Source: CALFMR01 sp035550595 (lineage in GTDB: Bacteria > Acidobacteriota > Vicinamibacteria > Vicinamibacterales > SCN-69-37). From it: 64,000 nt of DNA. A program made the position numbers and the translations under genes. The notes under the pieces were generated by a model, which searched no databases, was not told the DNA's origin, and worked only from the letters and a program-made list of their open reading frames with translations. Below, one piece after another: positions 34,492-42,079 of the stretch (positions are counted from its first letter, which is position 1; each line of letters opens with the position of its first letter). The stretch spans positions 1 to 64,000 of the forward strand of contig DASZOV010000074.1 of NCBI GenBank assembly GCA_035550595.1. The letters run 5' to 3'.

Positions 34492-34683
34492 CAAGTTGGA
34501 AGTGGGAAGCCAGAAAGCCAGAAGTTCTTCGCGCCTTCGCGCGAGGCCGTGCAGCCTGTCATGTCATCTTTTTGCAATGCGCTGGGCCCCACCCCCAGCG
34601 CTACGCGCTTCGCCACCCTCGCGACGCTCGGGGGCTCGCGGTGTCATCGTTTTTCTTACTTCTGGCTTCCTACTTCCAACTTG
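34492..34683. repeat. Inverted-repeat element between fdhD and the TonB receptor gene
   Basis: A 24-base arm at 34492-34515 recurs inverted at 34660-34683 with one mismatch; both contain the GGAAGCCAGAA word. Inside lies the perfect hairpin GCGCTGGG/CCCAGCGC (34579-34601) and a TTCGCGCCTTCGCG word. The layout is like 31351-31462 but with different arm sequence. It fills the gap between two convergent genes. Confidence 0.7.
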
Positions 34684-34692
34684 ACGTTGCCC

Positions 34693-36507
34693 TTATCTCA
34701 ACGTCACGCCCACCGTCACCCATCGTCCCGGCATCGAGACGCCGATGATCTCGTGGTAGTCCTCGTTGAGCAGGTTCGAGCCGCTGATGAAGAGATCGGC
34801 GTGGCGCAGGTGATGGGTGAGGCGCGCGCTCACGAGATCGTAGGACTGGCCGTCGTTGCGGTGGCGGTGGTCGACGTTGACGGCCGCGGCGAAGCGCGGG
34901 CCGAGCGGGACGGCAATCGATCCGCCGCTCTGGTGGCGCGCGTACTCGTTCACGTACTTGGACAGCAGATCGAGCGTCGGCGCGTCGACCGCGAGTCCCG
35001 CGTAGTAGACGCGCACCATCGCCGCGTGCCAGCGCCGCGTGACGCTTGCCTCGAAGCCCGTCGACGTGACGTCGCGAATGTTCGCCGACCGCCAGAGATC
35101 CGCTGGCGTCGCCCGGACCCAGTCGATGACGTCACGGTCCCACCGGCGGAACGGCGAGAAGGAGATCGTCCACGGCCCCCGCATCCAGTCCGCGCCGCCG
35201 TCGACCGACCAGCCGTGTTCGGCTCTGAGGTCCGGCGTGCCCAGTTGGGCCGGATCCGAGTAGTACAGCTCGGTGAACGTCGGGATCCGGAACGCGTGGC
35301 CGGCCGATGCGCGCAGGCGGAGGTCGGACGTCACGCGCGTGACCGCCGAGATCGACGGGCTGACGTCGTGTCCGAACGTCGAGTACGCGTCGGCACGCAC
35401 GCCGGCCTGCACCGTGGTTCGCGACGCGACCGGCCACAGGACTTCCGCGAACGCGCTGCCGTGCGCGTAATGGTGATCGCCGAGGTTGGACGACACGACC
35501 CAGTCGCCGCCATCATCGGTGCCGATCGTGAGCCGGCGCCCGGCGCCGAGGTCGCGCGTCGCGGTGACGCGCGCGTCGACGGCGTTCGTGTGGTGCAGGT
35601 TCTCGGCAAAGCCGGGTTGATTGATGTCCCAACGGAAGTGATCGTCGTGATGCCGGCCGTCGCCGTGCACGACGACGGTCCAGCCGCTGACGGCGTGCTG
35701 CCAGGTGGCCGCTCCGAGCGTGAGATCGGTCCATTCCTTCGACGGCGAATCGCCGTAGAAGCCGTCGGCGCCGAACGCGCGCCGTTCGTGGCGCACGTCG
35801 ATCGTGAGATCCGGCCGCGGATCACCGCGCAGCGCCGCGCCGCCTTGCGCGAACTCGCGGTCGAACGTGAAGCCGCTGCTGCGGCTCGCCCAGCCGGTGA
35901 GCGCCCAGTTCGTGGGCAGTCCCATGCCTGACACTGATCCCTGCGCCGAGACGTAGCCGTACTGTCCGCCCTCGACGCTGCCTTCCGCGTACTGACCGCG
36001 ACGGCTGATCACGTTGATCGTGCCGCCGAGCGCGTCGGTGCCGTGTTCGGCCGATGCCGGCCCCGCGACGACTTCGATCCGATCGATGCCGGCGACGGCC
36101 ATCGGGATTTCACCGTTGTTGTGTCCGGTCTGCGCGTCGTTCAGCCGGATGCCGTCGACGAGCACGAGGTTCTGGCCGAACGTCGCGCCACGGATGGAGA
36201 AGTCGGTCTGCACGCCTTCGGGACCCCGCGCGCGCGGGTCGACGCCGGGCACGAGGCGCAGCGCGTCGACGATCGACGTGACGCCGAGCGCATCCAGATC
36301 CTCGCGCGTGACGATGGCCGTCGAGCGCGACACGGCGTCGAGCGATATCGGCGTGAGCGTCGACGTGACGACGACGGTCGTCGAAACTTGGAGTGGCGGC
36401 GTCGCCGTGCTCTGCGCGGCGGCCACGACGGGCATGGCCAGCGCGACGATACTGGCGGCGGCCACGCGCGTGGCCGCGCGGGCGAAACGACGGCAGGTGA
36501 CGATCAT
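34693..36507 (-). CDS. TonB-dependent outer-membrane receptor
   Basis: A 604-residue receptor. Signal peptide to about residue 32 (ending AAAQS), plug domain (VTREDLDALGVTSIVDALRLVPGVD, FSIRGATFGQNLVLVDGIRLND, IDRIEVVAGPASAEHGTDALGGTINVIS), then a 22-strand-type beta barrel ending in aromatic strand VSMPGRWVTVGVTLR. Similar in layout to BtuB, but I see no cobalamin riboswitch upstream, so the substrate is open. AGGAG is 11 bases before the ATG. No TonB or ExbBD genes nearby. Confidence 0.93.
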   Translation of the reverse strand: MIVTCRRFARAATRVAAASIVALAMPVVAAAQSTATPPLQVSTTVVVTSTLTPISLDAVSRSTAIVTREDLDALGVTSIVDALRLVPGVDPRARGPEGVQTDFSIRGATFGQNLVLVDGIRLNDAQTGHNNGEIPMAVAGIDRIEVVAGPASAEHGTDALGGTINVISRRGQYAEGSVEGGQYGYVSAQGSVSGMGLPTNWALTGWASRSSGFTFDREFAQGGAALRGDPRPDLTIDVRHERRAFGADGFYGDSPSKEWTDLTLGAATWQHAVSGWTVVVHGDGRHHDDHFRWDINQPGFAENLHHTNAVDARVTATRDLGAGRRLTIGTDDGGDWVVSSNLGDHHYAHGSAFAEVLWPVASRTTVQAGVRADAYSTFGHDVSPSISAVTRVTSDLRLRASAGHAFRIPTFTELYYSDPAQLGTPDLRAEHGWSVDGGADWMRGPWTISFSPFRRWDRDVIDWVRATPADLWRSANIRDVTSTGFEASVTRRWHAAMVRVYYAGLAVDAPTLDLLSKYVNEYARHQSGGSIAVPLGPRFAAAVNVDHRHRNDGQSYDLVSARLTHHLRHADLFISGSNLLNEDYHEIIGVSMPGRWVTVGVTLR

Positions 36508-36590
36508 CTGACGGGAGCTCCTGGCGGTCGGTTGGAGGACGTGGTGGTCGCGGCTCGCGGCCGCAGGCCACCGTGTCGGCGCCGCGCGGC

Positions 36591-36596
36591 TATACT
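36591..36596 (+). promoter_or_regulatory. -10 box of a leaderless acylphosphatase-apt transcript
   Basis: TATACT, six bases, then ATG 36603. The spacing places the first transcribed base at the A of the start codon, and there is no Shine-Dalgarno. Confidence 0.5.
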
Positions 36597-36602
36597 AACG
36601 CG

Positions 36603-36878
36603 ATGCTCGCGGCACGTCGGTTCATCGTCAAAGGGCGCGTGCAGGGGGTGGGGTTCCGGTACTTCGCCGAGCACACTGCGCGCGCGGAAGGCATTGGCGG
36701 CTGGGTGCAGAACCAGCCGGACGGATCGGTCGAAGTCTTTGCCGAAGGTGATCGCCCGTCGGTCGATCGGTTCGAAGCGAAGCTGCGGCACGGACCGCCC
36801 GGGGCGCGCGTCGACAGCGTCTCGGTCGATGACGACACGCCGTCCCCCCGACTGGGCGAGTTCACCATCCGACCGTGA
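36603..36878 (+). CDS. acyP: Acylphosphatase
   Basis: A 91-residue enzyme hydrolysing acyl phosphates. The phosphate loop and catalytic Arg are in KGRVQGVGFRYFAEHTA; the catalytic Asn is in GGWVQNQPDGSVEVFAEG. Length is exactly the family's. ATG 36603 has a -10 box six bases upstream and appears leaderless. Its stop overlaps the GTG of apt (GTGA), so the two are coupled. Confidence 0.95.
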   Translation: MLAARRFIVKGRVQGVGFRYFAEHTARAEGIGGWVQNQPDGSVEVFAEGDRPSVDRFEAKLRHGPPGARVDSVSVDDDTPSPRLGEFTIRP

Positions 36879-37414
36879 GTCCGACGAGCGAGGCCGTCAT
36901 GCAGGCGTTGAAACAGCGTATTCGACACGTCCCCGATTTTCCGAAGCCCGGCATTCTGTTCTACGACGTCACGACGCTCCTGCAGGACGGCGAAGGGTTC
37001 CGGCTGGCGGTCGACGAGATGTCCACGCCGTACCGCGACGCGGGCGTGGACATGATCGTCGGCATCGAGAGCCGCGGGTTCATCTTCGGGTCGGCGATTG
37101 CCGACCGGCTGCGCACGGGCTTCGCGCCGGTGCGCAAGCCGGGCAAGCTGCCGTCGACGACGCGCCGCGCGTCGTATGCGCTCGAGTACGGCACCGACGC
37201 GCTCGAGATTCACGACGATGCCGTCAAACCCGGCCAGCGCGTGCTCATCGTCGACGACCTGCTCGCGACCGGCGGAACGGCAGCGGCCACCGTGCGGCTC
37301 GTGCGAGATCTCGGTGCGGAGGTGCTCGGCGTGCAGGTGCTCATCGAGCTCGTCGCTCTGAAGGGCCGCGACCGGTTGAAGGACGAACGGGTCGAGGCGG
37401 TGTTGCAGTACTGA
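36875..37414 (+). CDS. apt: Adenine phosphoribosyltransferase
   Basis: A 179-residue purine-salvage enzyme making AMP from adenine and PRPP. Seen: RHVPDFPKPGILFYDVTTLL at the start, IVGIESRGFIFGSAIA, and the PRPP-binding VLIVDDLLATGGTAAATV. GTG 36875 overlaps the acylphosphatase stop; ATG 36899 is the alternative but would lose part of the N-terminal helix. A TTCGAA repeat follows the stop codon. Confidence 0.96.
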   Translation: MSPTSEAVMQALKQRIRHVPDFPKPGILFYDVTTLLQDGEGFRLAVDEMSTPYRDAGVDMIVGIESRGFIFGSAIADRLRTGFAPVRKPGKLPSTTRRASYALEYGTDALEIHDDAVKPGQRVLIVDDLLATGGTAAATVRLVRDLGAEVLGVQVLIELVALKGRDRLKDERVEAVLQY

Positions 37415-37436
37415 CGGGTCGTGGAAGGCGCTCGTC

Positions 37437-37468
37437 AACTTCGAACTTCGAACTGCGAACTTCGAAAG
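37437..37468. repeat. TTCGAA-type intergenic repeat
   Basis: AACTTCGAACTTCGAACTGC followed by GAACTTCGAAAG, the same words as in the arms of the element at 31351-31462. It lies between apt and tRNA-Arg, which are on the same strand, so the repeat is not confined to convergent ends. Confidence 0.6.
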
Positions 37469-37538
37469 GGGGCGAGGATCGTTGAGGCGGCTGGCGCGGC
37501 GAGTGGAATAACGGCACGCCGCGTCTGACACGTCGAGT

Positions 37539-37615
37539 GCGCCCGTAGCTCAGATGGATAGAGCACCGCCCTCCTAAGGCGGGGGTCGCCCGTTCGACTC
37601 GGGCCGGGCGCACCA
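37539..37615 (+). tRNA. tRNA-Arg (anticodon CCT)
   Basis: A 77-base tRNA. The acceptor GCGCCCG (37539-37545) pairs with CGGGCGC (37605-37611), the D arm has AGCTCAGATGGATAGAGC, the anticodon stem is CCGCC/GGCGG around CTCCTAA, and the CCA end is encoded (37613-37615). It reads AGG. A weak promoter, TTGAGG-N17-GGAATA (37482-37510), lies upstream. Confidence 0.96.
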
Positions 37616-37687
37616 ACTAACGTAAAATATCGGGATTCGCGGTCCGGCGGGCGGAACGCGTGAGGCGATCGCGGGGAAACGCGCAGC

Positions 37688-38413
37688 ATGAAAGCCAGCG
37701 AACGGCACCAGCTCAAGCAGAACGAGTTCGTCGAGACGACCATGCGCGTCACGGCCTGGGCGCGCGAGCACCAGAGCCAGGTCATGCCCGTGGCGATTGC
37801 GGTGCTGGTCATCCTGGCGGCCGTCGGCGGCTACGGCTTCTGGCACAAGCACCGCGCCGATCGTGCGGGCGCGCTGCTCGGCGTCGCCACGGCCATCGAA
37901 CATGCGCCGATCGCGCCGCCGTCGAACGTGCCCGGCGCCAAGCAGGTGGCCGGCACGTATCCGACCGAACAGGCGCGGAGCGAAGCCGCGCTCAAGGCGC
38001 TGCAGGACGTCATCGACCAATATCCGTCGACGAAAGCGGCCGCGGTCGCGCGTTATCAGATGGGGGCGGAGTATCTCGCGCTCAACCGACCCGCCGATGC
38101 GCAGAAGGCGTTCGAAGCGGTCGCCGCCGACACGGGGGCGTCGTCCATCTATTCCGCAATGGCGCGCATGGGCGAGGCCGAGGCGCTGATGGCGGCGAAC
38201 AAGTACGACGACGCCGCGAAGATCTACACGGATCTGGCGGCACAGCGCGACGGCGCGATGCCCGTCGACGGGGTGCTGATGCAACTCGCCTCCGCCGAGC
38301 AGCAGGCCGGCAAGACCGCCGACGCCCGCGCGACCTACAAGCGCGTCGTCGACGAGTTCCCCGACTCGGCCTACGTCACCGACGCCCAGCAGCAGATCGC
38401 GGCGCTGAACTAA
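37688..38413 (+). CDS. TPR-containing membrane-anchored protein (YfgM-like)
   Basis: A 241-residue protein: cytoplasmic N-terminus of about 32 residues, one TM helix (VMPVAIAVLVILAAVGGYGFW), then helical repeats (QARSEAALKALQDVIDQYPST, YLALNRPADAQKAFEAVA, KYDDAAKIYTDLA, ADARATYKRVVDEFPDS) outside the cytoplasm. The layout resembles YfgM, a periplasmic chaperone partner of the secretion machinery, but the partner genes are absent here. TAAAAT (37623-37628), just after the tRNA, may be its -10 box. Confidence 0.85.
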   Translation: MKASERHQLKQNEFVETTMRVTAWAREHQSQVMPVAIAVLVILAAVGGYGFWHKHRADRAGALLGVATAIEHAPIAPPSNVPGAKQVAGTYPTEQARSEAALKALQDVIDQYPSTKAAAVARYQMGAEYLALNRPADAQKAFEAVAADTGASSIYSAMARMGEAEALMAANKYDDAAKIYTDLAAQRDGAMPVDGVLMQLASAEQQAGKTADARATYKRVVDEFPDSAYVTDAQQQIAALN

Positions 38414-38458
38414 AAGTTAGAAGGTCGAAGCCAGAAGTTGACGCGGCGCCTTCGGCGC
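38414..38458. repeat. Repeat and hairpin between convergent genes
   Basis: AGAAGGTCGAAGCCAGAAG words followed by GCGCCTTCGGCGC (38446-38458), exactly the 13-base hairpin unit found at 31388-31400. It sits between the TPR gene and the convergent agmatinase gene. Confidence 0.6.
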
Positions 38459-38467
38459 GGTGGAGGC

Positions 38468-39367
38468 CTACCGATCGCGTCCCGCCGTCGCGCGGTACGT
38501 CAACAGCTTGTAAACCAGCTTCGCGGCGATGAAGTTCGGCGATGCGAGGCCGGGGATGGGGCAGAGCTCGACGACGTCGCAGCCGATGACGCGGCGGCGT
38601 TCGAAGGTGCGGCGCAGGAGCGTCGTCAGTTCGCGCCATGACAGACCGCCCGGCTCGGGCGTGCCGACGGCCGGCATCAGACCGGGCTCCAGTCCGTCGA
38701 GATCGATCGTCACGTACACCGTATCCGATAGCGCGTCGACCGCGCGGGTGATCCACTCCGCGTCATCGCGCATGTTCCAGTCGTAGAAGATCGTCGTGTC
38801 GAGCGACGGCGCGAGCACGGCTTCCTCGGCCGAGATGTTGCGGATGCCGACCTGTACGATCGGCGCGAACTCGAGCGTGCGGCGCATGGCGCACGCGTGG
38901 CTGTGTCGCTCGTCGAGATAGGCGTCGCGCAAGTCCGCGTGCGCATCGATCTGCAGCACGCTGAGTCCGGGATGCCGCTCGGCCGCCGCCGCGACGATGG
39001 GCGACGTGATCGAGTGCTCGCCGCCGAGCGTCACGAGAAACTTGCCCTCGTCGAAGAGCGCGCCCGTCACGCGGCGGATCTCCGCGATGGCGTCTTCGAG
39101 CGCGAGCGCCGACAGATCCAGCTCGGGCAATGTGAACATGCCACGCGGATGGACGTCGGCCTGCATCTCTTCATCCCACAACTCGACCTGCGCCGAGGCG
39201 AGCAGCAGCTCGCGCGGGCCGTGGGCGGTGCCCGAGACGTAGGACGTCGTGCGGTCGAACGGCACGGGAAGAATGACGGCGGCGCTGTCCTCGAACGAGC
39301 GAGGCTCGGGCAGCGCGCCCCCGAACTGGTGTGGTTGGGTGCGGTCGTACTCGACGGGGACGGACAT
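38468..39367 (-). CDS. speB: Agmatinase-type ureohydrolase
   Basis: A 299-residue binuclear Mn enzyme of the arginase/agmatinase family, expected to split agmatine into putrescine and urea. Metal motifs: GGEHSITSP, IDAHADLRD and VTIDLDGLEPGLMPAVGTPEPGG. Agmatinase is preferred over arginase from the N-terminal LPVPFDRTTSYVSGTAHGP pattern. The ATG overlaps the stop of the DHS-like gene by one base (TGATG). Last gene of the mutS-led operon, before a repeat-type hairpin. Confidence 0.92.
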   Translation of the reverse strand: MSVPVEYDRTQPHQFGGALPEPRSFEDSAAVILPVPFDRTTSYVSGTAHGPRELLLASAQVELWDEEMQADVHPRGMFTLPELDLSALALEDAIAEIRRVTGALFDEGKFLVTLGGEHSITSPIVAAAAERHPGLSVLQIDAHADLRDAYLDERHSHACAMRRTLEFAPIVQVGIRNISAEEAVLAPSLDTTIFYDWNMRDDAEWITRAVDALSDTVYVTIDLDGLEPGLMPAVGTPEPGGLSWRELTTLLRRTFERRRVIGCDVVELCPIPGLASPNFIAAKLVYKLLTYRATAGRDR

Positions 39368-40440
39368 CAAGGCTCCTGGAAACGGTTGTCGGCGAGCGGT
39401 TGGCCGTTCATGACGAGCACGCGGCCCGACGCATCGAACTCGGGGTGCACGCGCTTGGCGGCCGTGCCGTGCGCCGTGGACTCGAGCGCGCTCACGAGGA
39501 GCGGCAGCGCAATCGTCGCGTCGGCGTAGACGGCAACCTTCTCGGATTCCACCGAGAGCTTGCCCCAGCTCTGCGCCTCTTCGAGGCTCGAGCCGCTGGC
39601 GCCGCCGAAGTGGGGCACGTCGGTGCCGATCTGGATGGCGTACCGATGGCCGTTGACGCGGTCGTCGAAGAACTCGGCCTGGACGCTCGCCTGGTTGATG
39701 AAGTTCTTCGGCGTGCCGCCGCCCAGCACGACCGTGGCCGTCGACGGCCGGCGGATGATGATGTTGGCCGACTCGATGATGTCGCCGATGACGTCGCTCA
39801 TGCCGGCTCCGGCGTCGCGGTGCCGCGCCTGCGACAGGCCCATGCCGATCGACGAGTCGGCGATCGCGGGACAGAAGATCGGGACGTTCGCGCGGTACGC
39901 GGCTGTCAGGATCCCGTCGTGCTCCGTATCGTGCCAGAGCTGTTCGCCGAGCTTGTAGAGGAACTCGCGCGTCGTGTACGGCCGCCGCTCGAGCTTCAGC
40001 GCGAAGCTGGCGATCCACTCGTCGTTCTTGCAGAACTCGTCTTCGCTCGCGAGCGTGTCGTACACACGATCGATCCGTTCGGCCGCGAGCGCCGCGTCGT
40101 CGAGCGACGGCGAGCCGATGAAATGGCGGCGCCCACGCGTCTCGTGCAGGTCGTGGTAGAGGTTCGCACCCGTCGAGACGAGGCAGTCGATGTAGCGCCG
40201 CTCGATGAGGTGCGCGATGACGAGCCGCAAGCCGCCCGCCGACAGTGCGCCCGCCAGGCCGAGGAAGATCGTCGCGTCGCTCGCGAGCATCTGTTCCCAG
40301 ATCCGCCGCGCGCGGCCGAGGTTGCGGCCTTGGAACGAGATGCGTTCGAGTCGATCGACAACGGCATCGGCCGACAGGCCCGATTCGACGACGAACGGCT
40401 CGACCGGGCGACGGAGGAAGCGGGACTTGCGTCGGCCCAT
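39367..40440 (-). CDS. Deoxyhypusine synthase-like protein
   Basis: A 357-residue NAD-dependent aminobutyl-transferase of the DHS fold. The catalytic-lysine motif is kept (LEEAQSWGKLSVESEKVAVY, then YADATIALPLLV), as are FLGLAGALSAGGLRLVIAHLIE and STGANLYHDLHE. The His-His of eukaryotic DHS (GGG..KHH) is replaced by GGGTPKNF. Bacteria lack the eIF5A substrate, and bacterial homologues have been linked to homospermidine-type polyamine synthesis. Coupling to speB supports that. ATG 40440 is ten bases after the SBP stop. Confidence 0.88.
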   Translation of the reverse strand: MGRRKSRFLRRPVEPFVVESGLSADAVVDRLERISFQGRNLGRARRIWEQMLASDATIFLGLAGALSAGGLRLVIAHLIERRYIDCLVSTGANLYHDLHETRGRRHFIGSPSLDDAALAAERIDRVYDTLASEDEFCKNDEWIASFALKLERRPYTTREFLYKLGEQLWHDTEHDGILTAAYRANVPIFCPAIADSSIGMGLSQARHRDAGAGMSDVIGDIIESANIIIRRPSTATVVLGGGTPKNFINQASVQAEFFDDRVNGHRYAIQIGTDVPHFGGASGSSLEEAQSWGKLSVESEKVAVYADATIALPLLVSALESTAHGTAAKRVHPEFDASGRVLVMNGQPLADNRFQEP

Positions 40441-40450
40441 GACGACCTCG

Positions 40451-42079
40451 CTAGCGCGCCAGAGCCGCGATCGGCCCAGCGACGAAAAATGATCGGCCAG
40501 CGGCGTCGTGCGCGGCCAGGAGCGAGGGGAGCGTGCCTTCAGTCGCGGCGGTCGCGGGCGTGCGGTACACGCCGCGAAGGAAGTCGAAGTCGCCGGTCGG
40601 CGAGACGCGCACACCGGCGAGATCCGCACGGCTCACGACGACGTTGTTGCGCGCCCACAAGCTGATCATCGGCGCATCCTCGGCGATGAGCCGTTGCGCC
40701 TCGATGTAGAACGCGCGCCGATCGGCGTCGGTGAGCGCGGCGCTGGCCGCGTCGAGCGCCCGGTCGACCGCCGGGTTGGAATAATGCCCGCGGTTGAACC
40801 CGATGGGCGGCACCTGCGACGAATGGAACACGCGTCGAAGGATATCCGGATCGGCGACCGATCCGCCCGTGAAGATCATCGTGTAGAGCTGGACGTTCCC
40901 CGAGACGACGTCGGCGAAGAGCGTGGCGAACTCATAGGACCGGATGTCGAGTGCGATGCCGACCTCGCCGAGCTGCTGCTGGAGCACGGTGGCCTGCAGC
41001 CGATAGGCCTCCGACGTGGACGTCTTCAACGTGAGCCGGAGCCGCGGCTTCGGGCCGTCGCCGTCCGGATCGGGATAGCCGGCCTCGTCGAGCAGTGCCC
41101 GCGCGCGAGCCGGATCGTAGGTGAACTGGAACAGATCGTCGGCGCGCGCCCACGACGTCTCGGGGAGCATCTCCGCGGTCTCTCGCGCCCTGCCGCGCTG
41201 CAGATAGTCGACGATGGCGCGTCGATCGATCGCGTAGCCAATCGCCTTGCGCACGCGCACGTCGCCGAGGATCGGATCCCGCAGGTTCATTCCGAGATAG
41301 GCGTAATCGAGGCCAGGTCCGGTGGAAACGCGCAGGCTTGGTTCGCGCGCCAGGCTCGCGACGAGGTCCGGCGACAAGTCGTTCACGACGACGTCGACGT
41401 CGCCCTTCCGCAACTCGAGCCCGCGCATCGTCTCGTCGGGTACGACTTTCAGGACGAGACCCGCGTTGGCCGGCGCGCCGCGGTAGTAGCCGGCGAAGGG
41501 CGCGAGCGTGACGTGATCGTCCGGCACGAACTCGACGACGCGATATGGACCGCTGCCGACGGGCTGGCGCGCGGCTTCGGCGCCGGTGCCGTCGGGCACG
41601 ATGCCGACGTTCACGAGATTCGCGGGAAACGATCCCGATCGCGTCTTCAACCGGAACGCGACCGTGTAGCGATCGACGATGTCGACGGCGGCCAGGTCGC
41701 GATAGGCGCCCTTGCGGCCGGAGACGAACGTGGGATCGAGGAAGCGACGGAACGTGTAGGCGACGTCCGCCGACGTCATCTCGAGGCCGTTCTGGAAATG
41801 CACGCCCGCGGGAATCGTCGCCGTGTACGTCTGGAAGTCCGTCGTCTCGAAGCGCGTCGCGAGCTCAGGCACGGGACGGAAGTCCGGGCCGAAGCCGAGC
41901 AGCGAGCTGAACACGAGCTGGTGCACGCGCTGTGACGTCTCGTCGAGGCCGATGCCGGGATCGAGGTTGATCGGCGAGTTCGCGAGACCGACGACGATGA
42001 CATGGGGATCGCGCGGCGGCGCGGCGCACGCGGCGGCGGTCGCCGCGAGGGCCAGCGCGGCCAGCGCGGCGCGCGTCAC
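40451..42079 (-). CDS. Solute-binding lipoprotein, family 5 (peptide/nickel type)
   Basis: A 542-residue extracytoplasmic protein. A lipoprotein signal ends at residues 18-19 (LAATAAAC). The SBP_bac_5 domain follows: INLDPGIGLDETSQRVHQLVFSSLLGF, GLEMTSADVAYTFRRFLDP, QPVGSGPYRVVEFVPDD, AYLGMNLRDPILGDVRVRKAIGYAIDR. It should bind oligopeptides or another cation-like ligand for an ABC importer, but no permease or ATPase of that type is in the window. GTG 42079 overlaps the mutS stop (GTGA). A polyamine-like ligand is only a guess from its operon. Confidence 0.9.
   Translation of the reverse strand: MTRAALAALALAATAAACAAPPRDPHVIVVGLANSPINLDPGIGLDETSQRVHQLVFSSLLGFGPDFRPVPELATRFETTDFQTYTATIPAGVHFQNGLEMTSADVAYTFRRFLDPTFVSGRKGAYRDLAAVDIVDRYTVAFRLKTRSGSFPANLVNVGIVPDGTGAEAARQPVGSGPYRVVEFVPDDHVTLAPFAGYYRGAPANAGLVLKVVPDETMRGLELRKGDVDVVVNDLSPDLVASLAREPSLRVSTGPGLDYAYLGMNLRDPILGDVRVRKAIGYAIDRRAIVDYLQRGRARETAEMLPETSWARADDLFQFTYDPARARALLDEAGYPDPDGDGPKPRLRLTLKTSTSEAYRLQATVLQQQLGEVGIALDIRSYEFATLFADVVSGNVQLYTMIFTGGSVADPDILRRVFHSSQVPPIGFNRGHYSNPAVDRALDAASAALTDADRRAFYIEAQRLIAEDAPMISLWARNNVVVSRADLAGVRVSPTGDFDFLRGVYRTPATAATEGTLPSLLAAHDAAGRSFFVAGPIAALAR

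Noticed and set aside
36508..36602. Cobalamin riboswitch for the BtuB-like receptor
   Set aside because: Only about 95 bases separate the receptor from the divergent gene, too short for that riboswitch, and no B12-box-like sequence is seen.
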